From Aminobacter aminovorans (GTDB taxonomy: Bacteria > Pseudomonadota > Alphaproteobacteria > Rhizobiales > Rhizobiaceae): a stretch of DNA of 64,000 nt. The DNA lies in assembly GCF_900445235.1 (NCBI RefSeq), contig NZ_UFSM01000001.1, positions 2,371,501-2,435,500 of the forward strand, in the 5' to 3' direction. Below are positions 1 to 8,434 of the stretch, piece by piece. Numbering within the stretch: the stretch's first letter is position 1; each line of letters starts with the position of its first letter. The notes beneath the pieces were generated by a model that did not search any database, was not told the origin of the DNA, and saw only the letters and a list, made by a program, of their open reading frames with translations. A program made the position numbers and the translations under genes.

Positions 1-1
1 C

Positions 2-1597
2 CTGGCGATGATCGGCGCGCTCGCCGATGCCGGCAATCCCGAAGCGCTGGTGCTGCTTGGTGATCTGTATCGTCCAGGCGGTCAGGGCATGGTGGCGATG
101 GAGCCGGAAAGGGCGCTGGGCTATTACCGCAAGGCCGCAAGCCTCGGCTATGACGTCGGCAAGCTGCGCGTCGGCGAGATGACCGCCACCGGCCAGGGCA
201 CAACACAGGACGTCGAGGCAGGGCTGGCAATGATCGAAGAGGTGGTGGCGCGCACGCGCAATCCCGCCGGGCTCGTTCTGCTCGGTTCGCTTTACAGTCG
301 CGCCGATGGCGGCGTCATCGCCATCGATCTCGGCAAGGCATTCAGCTATTTCCGCCGTGCCGCCGAAAGCGGCGACGAGACCGGCATCCTGCGCGCTGGC
401 GAGATGCTGGCGCGGGGGCGCGGCACGAGCCAGTCCTACCAGGCCGGGCGGGCGATGCTGGCCGGCCTTGCCGATCATGGCGACACCTTTGCGCTGATCG
501 CGCTCGGCGACCTGCTCAGCGACGCGGCCGTCGCCCCCGTCGACCTAGCCGCTGCCGTCACATCCTATGAAAAGGCGGCGTCGCTCGGTCATAGCGATGC
601 GCTGGTCAGACTCGGTGACCTCTACAGCCGCAACGGTGCGATAACGTCCGATCCGCCCAAGGCCTTCGCCTATTATGTCAGGGCGTCGCAGGCCGGTAAT
701 CTGGCCGGCAAGCTGCGGGTCGGCGAAATGACGGTGCTCGGCCAAGGCACCGATCGCAACGTCGCCGCCGGCCTGGCACAGATGAATTCGCTCGCCGATG
801 ACGGCGATGCCGACGCGATGAACCTGCTCGGTGGGCTCTACCAACGCGGCATTGGCGGCCTGCTGCCGCCCAATCCGGCAACGGCATTCGGTTATTTCAG
901 CAAGTCCGCCGAAGCCGGCAGCGTGATGGGCGCCGTGCATGCCGGCGAAATGAAGGTGCGCGGCCAAGGCACGGCCAAGGACGTCGCTGGTGGCCTCCAG
1001 ATGGTCAAGGCCGCAGCCGACGCCGGCAACAGCGATGCCCTGATGTCGCTTGCAGCCCTTATGGCAGATGGCTCGACCGGCAAGGTTGACGCGACGCAGG
1101 CGGTGCAGGCCTATGAGAAAGCCGCGGCGCTGGGGCGTCCGGATGCGCTGGTGCGCATCGGCGACATCTACCGGCTTGGCGGGACGATACCGGCCGACCT
1201 GGCGAAGGCGTTCGACTATTATCGCCGCGCCGGCATGGCCGGCGACGAAACCGGCAGGTTGCGCCAGGGCGAGATGACCGCCAGGGGCGAAGGCACGCGC
1301 CAGGACATTGCTGCAGGTCTCGAACTCGTCAGGCAGGTCGGAATTTCAGGTGATCCTTATGCCTATGTCGTGCTCGGCGATCTCCATCTGTCCGGCGCGG
1401 TCGGGCCGATAGACGGTCATGCGGCGGTCGCGGCCTACGAGAATGCTGCCCGGCAGGGACGTGCCGATGCCTTGCTCAGGCTCGGCGATCTCTATCGCGA
1501 CGGCAAGGGGGTTCCGGCCGACGGCGGCAAGGCGGCCGAATATTATCTGAAGGCGGTCGACGCGGAGAATCCGGCAGCTTCGGTGGGAGAAAACTGA
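2..1597 (+). CDS. Sel1-repeat protein, 5' end outside the window
   Basis: The frame is open to the left edge, and the residues before the first ATG (position 8) already continue a repeat, so the gene starts upstream. The visible ~530 residues are almost wholly Sel1-like/TPR-like repeats of about 36 residues, with recurring blocks such as ALVRLGDLY, KAFxYYxxA and GEMxxxGQGT. Such alpha-solenoids act as protein-protein scaffolds, in rhizobia often at the envelope or in exopolysaccharide control (ExoR, AlgK and others; family knowledge). No catalytic domain is visible and the C-terminus simply ends after the last repeat. The next gene follows after 20 bases and has the same repeats, so the two are probably one operon and arose by duplication. 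Function is not determinable from this piece. Confidence 0.88.
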   Translation: MAMIGALADAGNPEALVLLGDLYRPGGQGMVAMEPERALGYYRKAASLGYDVGKLRVGEMTATGQGTTQDVEAGLAMIEEVVARTRNPAGLVLLGSLYSRADGGVIAIDLGKAFSYFRRAAESGDETGILRAGEMLARGRGTSQSYQAGRAMLAGLADHGDTFALIALGDLLSDAAVAPVDLAAAVTSYEKAASLGHSDALVRLGDLYSRNGAITSDPPKAFAYYVRASQAGNLAGKLRVGEMTVLGQGTDRNVAAGLAQMNSLADDGDADAMNLLGGLYQRGIGGLLPPNPATAFGYFSKSAEAGSVMGAVHAGEMKVRGQGTAKDVAGGLQMVKAAADAGNSDALMSLAALMADGSTGKVDATQAVQAYEKAAALGRPDALVRIGDIYRLGGTIPADLAKAFDYYRRAGMAGDETGRLRQGEMTARGEGTRQDIAAGLELVRQVGISGDPYAYVVLGDLHLSGAVGPIDGHAAVAAYENAARQGRADALLRLGDLYRDGKGVPADGGKAAEYYLKAVDAENPAASVGEN

Positions 1598-1617
1598 GCG
1601 GCGTCGCTTGTCCGACG

Positions 1618-3978
1618 GTGGTTATGGAGTTGGCATTGTCGCGTATCTGCCATGTGGTGCTGATGACGGTGTTCGCCGCACTTTCGGCGGGCATCGCGTT
1701 GTCGGCGGAAACCGTCGCCGATGCCGGCGCGCCGGCCACGTCAGGCGCCGCAGCCCAGGAGCGCGCCGTCAATGCCGACGCATTGCTGCGGCTCGGCGAT
1801 CTCTACAGCAACGCCGACAACGCCAACCGCGATCCGGCGAAGGCGTTCGATTATTATCGCCAGGCGGCGGAGGCCGGCAGCGCCGCGGCACGGCTGCGGG
1901 TCGGCGAGATGCGTGTGCTCGGCGAAGGCACTGAACGGGATATCAGCGCCGGTCTGTCGGCCATCGAGGAGGTGGCATCGGCCGGCGATGGTGCTGCACT
2001 CGCCTCGCTTGGCGGGCTCTACAGCCACGCCGACAGCCGGGCGATCCCGCTCGACCTGCCGCGCGCCTATGACTATTACCGCCGCGCTGCGGCGACCGGC
2101 AATGAAACAGGCATCCTGCGTAGCGGCGAGATGCTGGCGCGCGGCCAAGGCATCGCCAAGGACAGCGCAGCCGGGCTGGCGCTGGTGCGGTCGCTTGCCG
2201 ATCGCGGCAACATCTACGCGCTGGTTTCGCAGGGCGACCTGATGAGTGACGCGGATGCCGGCGTGCCCGACGTGTCTGGGGCGGAGGCGGCCTATGCCAA
2301 GGCAGCCGCGCGCGGACATCCCGACGCGCTGCTGCGCCTCGGCGATCTCTATGGCAGCGGCCGCGCCGGCAAGCCCGATTATGCCAAGGCATTCGGCTTC
2401 TATGAAAAGGCTGCGGAGGCGGGACAACAGCTCGGCAAGCTACGTGTGGCTGAGCTGACATTCCGTGGCCAGGGTACGCGTCAGGACGTCGAGGGCGGGC
2501 TGTCGTCGATCAAGGGGCTGGCCGACGCCGGCGACGTCGAAGCGCTGACCTTCCTTGGCGATGTCTACAGCGGAACCAGCCCGTCACCTGTCGCAAGGGA
2601 CCTCGCCATTGCATTTGCCTACTATCGGCGGGCTGCCGAGACCGGCAACATCCCGGCGGCCCTGAGGGTCGGTGAGATGACGGCGCATGGGCTGGGCACG
2701 GCGCGTGACGTCTCAGGTGGGCGCGACATGGTTCGCCGCATCGCCGACGCGGGTAACCCGTCTGCTTTGATCAGCCTCGGCGACCTGCTGCGCGAACCGG
2801 AGTCGGGTGCGGTCGACGGAGACGGCGCAGTCGCTGCCTATGAACGCGCCGCAAACCTGAACGAACCGGAGGCGCTGGTGCGCCTGGGCGACTTCTACAG
2901 CGACGGAATGAGCGTCGCGGTCGATCTGCCCAAGGCGCTCGACTACTACCGCCGGGCTGCCGGGCTCGGCGACGTCATCGGATCCGTCCGTGCCGGTGCC
3001 ATGCTGGCGCGCGGGCAAGGCACGGCACAGGATGTCGCGGCTGGCCGGGCCATGGTCAAGGCTGCGACGGCGAGCGGCGAGGCCGAGGCGCATGTCGTGA
3101 TGGGCGACCTGCTGACCAGGGGCGACGCCGGCCCGCCCGACGTCCAGGCGGCAATGCGTGAATATGGCGAAGCGGCGGCGCTTGGGCGGACGCAAGGGCT
3201 GATCCGGCTCGGCGATCTCTATCGCGAAGGCAAGCTGCTGCAGAGCAACGGCAAGAAAGCAGCCGGCTACTATCGCCAGGCGGCGGCGGCAGGTGACGCC
3301 TATGGGCTGCTCATCCTCGGCTCTGCGCTGTCGGAGAGCCTGTTGCGCAATGCCGGCAAACCGGCCGACGGGGTCGCCGCCTTGCGCCAGGCCGAAGCGA
3401 CGGGTCTGGACGACGCCACCATCGCGCTGGCCGATGCCATGCTTTATGGCATGGGTACCAAGCGTGACGCCAAGGCCGCCGTAGCACTGCTCGAACAGGC
3501 CGCGGCCAGCGGCAACGTGGCGGCAGCCCGCCACCTGATCAGCTATTATCGCGACGGCCGCCGCTATGGCCGTACGACCTTCATCAAGGCCGATCCGAAA
3601 CGTGCCGAGCAACTGATCGCGGGGGTGTCGCCATGGCTGTCGCGCGGTGACCGCCTCGTGGAGGAGATGCTGTTTGCGGCTGCGGCCAATGACACGAAGG
3701 GTTACCAGTCGATAGTGGCGCGGATGCACGAACTTTCCGCCGAGCAGCGCCAGGCGCTGGTCCGCATGATGCGGACCACGCACCCCAACGGCTACATCTA
3801 TCTGGCGCAGCAGCAACTCAAGCAGGCCGGCTATTACAACGGACCTGTCACGGGCGTCCTCAGTGGCACGACCACGCGTGCCGTCAGCCGTTACTGCGCG
3901 GCTAAGTCGGTGCCCAACGCCTGCCGTTTCGGACCGATGAGCAGCCAGGCGGGCGACGTCCTGTCCTACGCGTTCTAG
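1618..3978 (+). CDS. Sel1-repeat periplasmic protein with C-terminal peptidoglycan-binding-like domain
   Basis: 786 residues from a GTG start; an in-frame ATG at 1624 is equally possible. Residues ~8-30 form a hydrophobic signal peptide ending near ALSA. About 17 Sel1-like repeats follow to residue ~640, close in sequence to those of the upstream gene. The last ~60 residues differ: a YLAQQQLKQAGYYNGPVTG block followed by a T-T-x-A-V-xx-Y-C segment resembles a PG_binding_1 three-helix domain, with two cysteines near the end. This suggests a periplasmic scaffold docked on the cell wall. A role in polysaccharide export or envelope assembly is inference. The gene ends convergently with the GNAT-like gene on the other strand, 18 bases away. 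Confidence 0.9.
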   Translation: MVMELALSRICHVVLMTVFAALSAGIALSAETVADAGAPATSGAAAQERAVNADALLRLGDLYSNADNANRDPAKAFDYYRQAAEAGSAAARLRVGEMRVLGEGTERDISAGLSAIEEVASAGDGAALASLGGLYSHADSRAIPLDLPRAYDYYRRAAATGNETGILRSGEMLARGQGIAKDSAAGLALVRSLADRGNIYALVSQGDLMSDADAGVPDVSGAEAAYAKAAARGHPDALLRLGDLYGSGRAGKPDYAKAFGFYEKAAEAGQQLGKLRVAELTFRGQGTRQDVEGGLSSIKGLADAGDVEALTFLGDVYSGTSPSPVARDLAIAFAYYRRAAETGNIPAALRVGEMTAHGLGTARDVSGGRDMVRRIADAGNPSALISLGDLLREPESGAVDGDGAVAAYERAANLNEPEALVRLGDFYSDGMSVAVDLPKALDYYRRAAGLGDVIGSVRAGAMLARGQGTAQDVAAGRAMVKAATASGEAEAHVVMGDLLTRGDAGPPDVQAAMREYGEAAALGRTQGLIRLGDLYREGKLLQSNGKKAAGYYRQAAAAGDAYGLLILGSALSESLLRNAGKPADGVAALRQAEATGLDDATIALADAMLYGMGTKRDAKAAVALLEQAAASGNVAAARHLISYYRDGRRYGRTTFIKADPKRAEQLIAGVSPWLSRGDRLVEEMLFAAAANDTKGYQSIVARMHELSAEQRQALVRMMRTTHPNGYIYLAQQQLKQAGYYNGPVTGVLSGTTTRAVSRYCAAKSVPNACRFGPMSSQAGDVLSYAF

Positions 3979-3996
3979 TCCGGGCCCGGTCAGGCG

Positions 3997-5112
3997 TCAG
4001 TCGAAGTGGTCGCCGAAGATGCGGCTCCAGTGCTCGCCGACCAACCCGTTGAAGAAGCCGTTGCCTGTCTGGAACAGCCGGACGAGTTCGGGATCGCGCG
4101 AATGCACGACGGTCGAGTTGACATTGATGAAGATGATGCGGCGGCCGAGCATCGCCTCCAACAGTGCAGGTTGGGTCCTGCCCCTGATGCCGGCGAGACC
4201 CGCTGTGGCGGCCTGGTTGATCAGGCAGTCGATCACGGCACCTGCCTGGCCGGGAAGTGCCAGAACCTGCAGGATGTGGCCGATGTCGCCGCGCCGGCCA
4301 AAATAGATGAAGGCGCCGATGACCGCACCGGTGCGCGCCGCCACGGTGCAGCGGATGACGTCGCCAAAATCCTTCTTGGTCGAGGCGTCCGACATGATGC
4401 GGGACAGCACCTTTTCGTTCCAGTCCGGATGAATGGCGAAGCGTGAGGTGAACTTGCCGAGCAGTGCGGCGAAGCTGTCGGCGTCGATGTTTGCAACTGT
4501 GTAGCGGCCTTGCGATGCCATCGCGTCGCCGGCACCGAACCAACGCGAAAACTCGCCGCTGCGGCGAAGGCCGAGGCAGGCATCGACGGCGCGTGCCAGC
4601 GGCGCGCCAAGGCGTGCCATGGGAACCCGCTGCCTGGCGCCGGCAACCGCGAAGGCAGCCGGCCTGAACACCTTGATCCAGTCGAGGCTATGATCAGGCA
4701 GGATGGAGCCGCGCAAAGTCGTCCACATGCTGGCGGTGACGTCGCTCGCGGTCTCGCTGAACGAGAGGTCCTGCGGGCCGGCGAGAAATGCCTTGAGCAG
4801 CCTGGCGCCGGAAAGGTCGTTGCGCTGGTCCTCGTCGACCATGAGCGAGCCGCAGATCGAGGCGTTCAGCTTCCTGTCGCCAAAGCGCATGGGCATTGAC
4901 GTCACGCCGATGAAGCCCGAAATCCTGCCATCGTCAGCGATATGGACCAGCGATGGCGATCCAACCGTACCGTCGGTGGAGTCGAGATATAGGCGGTGGA
5001 GATAACCGGGCAGCGAGGCCGGCGTCGGCGTGCGCCGCTTGCGCAGCACGCGCTGGAACATGTCTGCGACGACCGCGAGATCGGCGGCCTGCAATGGACG
5101 AATTTCGGGCAT
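3997..5112 (-). CDS. GNAT-like acyltransferase, function unknown
   Basis: 371 residues. The first ~150 fit a GNAT fold: the opening EIRPLQAADLAVVADMF is the usual beta1-alpha1 start, and a segment around residues 55-95 (GFIGVTSMPM, then SLMVDEDQR) resembles the acetyl-CoA-binding strands. The second half (~160-371) is less typical and could be a second degenerate GNAT lobe, as in double-GNAT or FemAB-like proteins. No substrate can be named. It ends against the Sel1 gene and lies downstream of the PrmC-like methyltransferase on the same strand (79-base gap), so the two may be co-transcribed and belong with the carrier-protein operon that starts divergently at 6165. Family call moderate, function unknown. 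Confidence 0.75.
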   Translation of the reverse strand: MPEIRPLQAADLAVVADMFQRVLRKRRTPTPASLPGYLHRLYLDSTDGTVGSPSLVHIADDGRISGFIGVTSMPMRFGDRKLNASICGSLMVDEDQRNDLSGARLLKAFLAGPQDLSFSETASDVTASMWTTLRGSILPDHSLDWIKVFRPAAFAVAGARQRVPMARLGAPLARAVDACLGLRRSGEFSRWFGAGDAMASQGRYTVANIDADSFAALLGKFTSRFAIHPDWNEKVLSRIMSDASTKKDFGDVIRCTVAARTGAVIGAFIYFGRRGDIGHILQVLALPGQAGAVIDCLINQAATAGLAGIRGRTQPALLEAMLGRRIIFINVNSTVVHSRDPELVRLFQTGNGFFNGLVGEHWSRIFGDHFD

Positions 5113-5191
5113 CGGGCGAAGCCTCGGTCAAGTCACGGCAGCAATGGCTTAGGCGGGAAACATCTAGGAAGGGTGAAGGTCGGACTCCCGG

Positions 5192-5980
5192 TCACGCAGG
5201 ATCGAGTTTGCGGACAATGGCCACGCGCGGCGTCTTGGCGGCATCGGCCACGAATTCCACCGGCGCGTAGGGACGTGCCCGGGCAAGCAGTGCCGCCACC
5301 TGGCGGTCCTGGCCGACGCCGAATTCGAAAGCGAGCCAGCCGCCCGGCTTGAGGAAAGCTGCCGCATCACGGATCAGCCGCTGATGGATCGAAAGCCCGT
5401 AAGGACCGCCGTCGAAGGCTTCCCGCGGTTCCGACGTCAACAATTCGCTGCGGTCGCCTTCAAGCCGCGCCGAGGAGATGTAGGGCGGATTGCAGACGAT
5501 GAGGTCAATGGAGCCGCTGAGGCCCAGCCCGTCGAAGGCGCCGAAGAGGTCGCCTTGGGCGATCGTCACCCTGTCGGCCAAACCGAGGCGGTCGGCATTG
5601 CGGCGGGCGGTGGCGACGGTGCTGTCGGTCAGGTCGGCGCTCCACACCCGCGCGCCCGGCAGCTTGCTGGCGATCGCCAGGCCGAGATTTCCGGAGCCGC
5701 AGCACATGTCGACTACACGGACGTCCGGGCCGCGGTCGCCGAGGATGCGGATGGCGGCACGGCCGAGAATTTCGGTTTCCTCGCGCGGGACGAGCACGTC
5801 GGGCCCTAGTTCGAGCTCGATGTCCATGAATTTGTGCAGCGCAATTCCCGGCTTGCCGCCATTGTTCTCAACAATATGCATTGTTGCCCTCGCCAAGTCC
5901 TTAGCCCTGCCCATGACAACCGTTGTGCCCGGGATCGTCAACCGATCAATGCTTCTGCCGCGCGCGATTGTCATCAACAT
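5192..5980 (-). CDS. PrmC/HemK-like SAM-dependent methyltransferase
   Basis: 262 residues from the ATG at 5980; the frame also opens at a TTG at 6022 and neither start has a convincing ribosome site. Rossmann motif I (DMCCGSGNLGLAIA) lies near residue 90 and the N-methyltransferase signature NPPY (VCNPPYIS) near residue 160, as in enzymes that methylate glutamine or other amide nitrogens. The RxxEFLG-like helix before motif I (VPREETEILGRAA) also matches PrmC. True prmC normally sits next to prfA, which is absent here. Its divergent position 5' of the asnB-like operon suggests a dedicated enzyme for that pathway (inference). A housekeeping prmC elsewhere in the genome would support that. Confidence 0.8.
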   Translation of the reverse strand: MLMTIARGRSIDRLTIPGTTVVMGRAKDLARATMHIVENNGGKPGIALHKFMDIELELGPDVLVPREETEILGRAAIRILGDRGPDVRVVDMCCGSGNLGLAIASKLPGARVWSADLTDSTVATARRNADRLGLADRVTIAQGDLFGAFDGLGLSGSIDLIVCNPPYISSARLEGDRSELLTSEPREAFDGGPYGLSIHQRLIRDAAAFLKPGGWLAFEFGVGQDRQVAALLARARPYAPVEFVADAAKTPRVAIVRKLDPA

Positions 5981-6022
5981 GACTTGTTCATACAATTCAT
6001 TACACAAAAAACCTTCTATCAA

Positions 6023-6164
6023 TATCTACTATCGTATCTCCGAGCGCGAAACCGAGACTATCGGCTTTGTGATGTGTTTTGATATCGAAAGTGTGCTTTC
6101 CTACCATTGGTTAACCTGCGCTAGACACGTGCGCTTGTCGCACTAGCGGAACAGAGCTGAGCGT
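6023..6164. promoter_or_regulatory. Divergent intergenic region between methyltransferase and asnB-like operon
   Basis: 142 bases between two divergently read genes, clearly more AT-rich than the flanking coding DNA, so it must hold both promoters. I cannot place -35/-10 boxes with confidence. The stretch at 6100-6145 has short inverted motifs (TTGGTTAACC, and GTGCG/CGCAC around 6128-6142) that could be operator half-sites. Confidence 0.45.
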
Positions 6165-8108
6165 ATGTGTGGTTTTGTCGGGTATCTCGGGGATGTCGAG
6201 CCAGCGGCTGCTGAACAGCTGCTGCGGCGCATGACCGGAAAAATCGCCCACAGGGGGCCCGACGAGCAGGGCGTATTCGTCTGTCCGTCGGCCGGCCTTG
6301 GCCATGCACGCCTGTCGGTCGTCGGGCTTGGCGACGGCCAGCAGCCGATGGCCAGCGCCTCGGGCGACCTCCACATCGCCTTCAACGGCGAGATTTTCAA
6401 CTATGTCGAGCTGCGCGACGAACTGAAGGCGCGGGGCCGCCGCTTCCGCACCGGCAGCGATACCGAGGTGATACTGCATCTCTACGAGGACATGGGCCCC
6501 GACTGCGTCGACCTGATGAATGGCGACTTTGCCTTTGCCATCTGGGACGCGACAAGGCAGCGCATGTTTTTCGCCCGCGACCGGATGGGCGTGCGGCCGC
6601 TCTTCTACACCGAAGTAAGTGGCACCTTGTATTTTGCCTCCGAGGCCAAGGCGTTTGCCAGGGTGCCGGGCTTCATCGCCGAACTCGACGAAATCGCACT
6701 GGACCAGATATTCACGCTGTGGGCGCCGATCGCGCCGCGGACCGCGTTCAAGAACGTCTACGAGCTCGAACCCGGTCACATCATGATCGCCGACAAAAGC
6801 GGACTGGTCACGCGTCCCTATTGGCAGCTCGATTTCCCCGATGCCGAAGCCGGCCGCGCGCCGCGCAACGAAAGGCAGGCGGCAGACGAACTCAGGGAAC
6901 TACTGACAGACGCGACCCGCATCCGCATGCGCGCCGACGTGACCGTCGGCTCCTATCTCTCGGGCGGCCTCGATTCCTCCATCGTCTCGGCGCTGGCGGC
7001 GCCGATGGCCGCTGGCGGGCTGCGCACCTTCTCGGTGACCTTCGACAGTGCCGAGCACGACGAAAGCGAGTTCCAGGAAGAGATGGCGCTGGCCATCGGC
7101 TCGCACCACAGCGCGGTCAATGTCGGCCCCGGCGACATCGCCTCGATCTTCCCTGAGGTGATCAACGCCACCGAGCGGCCGGTCATCCGCACAGCCCCGG
7201 CGCCGCTATACCAGCTCTCGGGGCTGGTGCGCGCCAAGGGCATCAAAGTCGTGCTGACGGGCGAAGGCGCCGACGAGGTCTTCGCCGGCTACGACATCTT
7301 CAAGGAGACGCTGGTTCGGCGCTTCTGCGACCGCCAACCGGGTTCGGCGAGCCGGCCGCATCTGTTCCGCAAGCTCTATCCCTACCTGCCGGGGCTGCAG
7401 AAACAGTCGGCCGCCTATCTCGCCGCCTTCTTCGGTGCCGGCAAGGACAGCCTCGACGACCCGCTCTATTCGCACCGCCCGCGCATGCGCAACACCGGCG
7501 CAGCCAAGCTGTTCTTCTCAGGCGACCTGCGCGCCAGGCTCGCCGCCTACGACGCGGCAGCGGAACTTGCCTCCCAGTTGCCGGAGCGTTTCGCCCGCTG
7601 GCACCCGCTGCACCAGGCGCAGTATCTCGAAAGCCGTTACCTGCTGCCGGGCTACATCCTCTCGAGCCAGGGTGATCGCATGTCGATGGCGCATGGCATC
7701 GAAGGCCGCTTCCCGTTCCTTGATCACCGACTTGTCGAGTTCGCCAGCCGGCTGCCGGCTGGCATGAAGCTCAAGGGGCTGGTCGAAAAACACATATTGC
7801 GCGAGGCGACCAAGGATCTGTTGCCCCCGTCGATCGGCCAACGCACAAAGCAGCCCTACCGGGCACCGGATTCGCAATCCTTCGTCGGCGCTGGCGAACA
7901 ACCGTGGACGCGCGAGGCGATGAGCAGCGAAGCGATCGCCGATTCAGGATTCTTCGACGTTTCGACGGTAAGGAAGCTGACCGAAAAGTGCCGGCAGCAA
8001 GCGGTATTGGGCTTCCGGGACAACGCTGCCTTCGTCGGCATCCTGTCGACGCAGCTGTGGAACCGGTCATTTGCCGGATCCAGGTCCGATGTCACCGAGG
8101 CTGCCTGA
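6165..8108 (+). CDS. asnB: Asparagine synthetase (glutamine-hydrolysing)-like amidotransferase
   Basis: 647 residues, the usual AsnB length. The protein begins MCGFVGYLG, placing the catalytic Cys directly after Met as in class II (Ntn) glutaminases, and has the HRGPDEQG motif near residue 26. The C-terminal synthetase domain carries the ATP-pyrophosphatase P-loop SGGLDSS near residue 266 and a GEGADEVFAGY motif near 365. It would adenylate a carboxylate and replace AMP by ammonia drawn from glutamine. It is the first gene of an operon with an ACP (22 bases downstream), an AMP ligase and a NadE-like enzyme. In that setting the substrate is probably not free aspartate but a pathway intermediate (inference). 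Similar amidotransferases occur in exosortase/polysaccharide loci. Confidence 0.9.
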   Translation: MCGFVGYLGDVEPAAAEQLLRRMTGKIAHRGPDEQGVFVCPSAGLGHARLSVVGLGDGQQPMASASGDLHIAFNGEIFNYVELRDELKARGRRFRTGSDTEVILHLYEDMGPDCVDLMNGDFAFAIWDATRQRMFFARDRMGVRPLFYTEVSGTLYFASEAKAFARVPGFIAELDEIALDQIFTLWAPIAPRTAFKNVYELEPGHIMIADKSGLVTRPYWQLDFPDAEAGRAPRNERQAADELRELLTDATRIRMRADVTVGSYLSGGLDSSIVSALAAPMAAGGLRTFSVTFDSAEHDESEFQEEMALAIGSHHSAVNVGPGDIASIFPEVINATERPVIRTAPAPLYQLSGLVRAKGIKVVLTGEGADEVFAGYDIFKETLVRRFCDRQPGSASRPHLFRKLYPYLPGLQKQSAAYLAAFFGAGKDSLDDPLYSHRPRMRNTGAAKLFFSGDLRARLAAYDAAAELASQLPERFARWHPLHQAQYLESRYLLPGYILSSQGDRMSMAHGIEGRFPFLDHRLVEFASRLPAGMKLKGLVEKHILREATKDLLPPSIGQRTKQPYRAPDSQSFVGAGEQPWTREAMSSEAIADSGFFDVSTVRKLTEKCRQQAVLGFRDNAAFVGILSTQLWNRSFAGSRSDVTEAA

Positions 8109-8130
8109 CGATGGAGCAAAAGGAGAGAGC

Positions 8131-8415
8131 ATGACGCAGCAGGTCAAAGACACAGTCAAAGCCTTCATCATCGACAACTTCCTGTTCGGGGATACGTCCT
8201 ACGCGCTCGCCGATGACGTTTCGCTGATCGAAAGCGGCGTGATCGACTCCACCGGCGTGCTGGAACTGGTGACCTACATCGAGGACCAGTTCGGGCTCGA
8301 AATGGCGGATTCCGACATCGTTCCGGCCAATCTCGACTCGTTGGTGCGGATCGCGGCCTTCATCGAGGCTAAGCGGGCGGCGCAGCCGATCAAGCAGGCA
8401 GCTGGCGCCGCCTGA
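8131..8415 (+). CDS. Acyl carrier protein
   Basis: 94 residues, starting at an ATG preceded by AGGAGAG (8121-8127). Acidic, with the phosphopantetheine attachment site in the helix-II region: the Ser of VIDSTGVLELV near residue 39 (DS plus a hydrophobic helix, where most ACPs have DSL). The following EDQFGLEM and IVPANLDSLVRIAAFI match the later ACP helices. It is a specialised ACP, not the fatty-acid AcpP, given its place between an amidotransferase and an AMP-forming ligase. It likely holds the substrate as a thioester made by the ligase encoded next. The next start is 19 bases on. Confidence 0.9.
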   Translation: MTQQVKDTVKAFIIDNFLFGDTSYALADDVSLIESGVIDSTGVLELVTYIEDQFGLEMADSDIVPANLDSLVRIAAFIEAKRAAQPIKQAAGAA

Positions 8416-8434
8416 AGGCGTCCGGGAGGGGGCA

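Noticed and set aside
3997..5112. LuxI-type autoinducer synthase for the GNAT-like gene
   Set aside because: Length (371 residues) and lack of the LuxI Arg/Phe/Trp signature do not fit.
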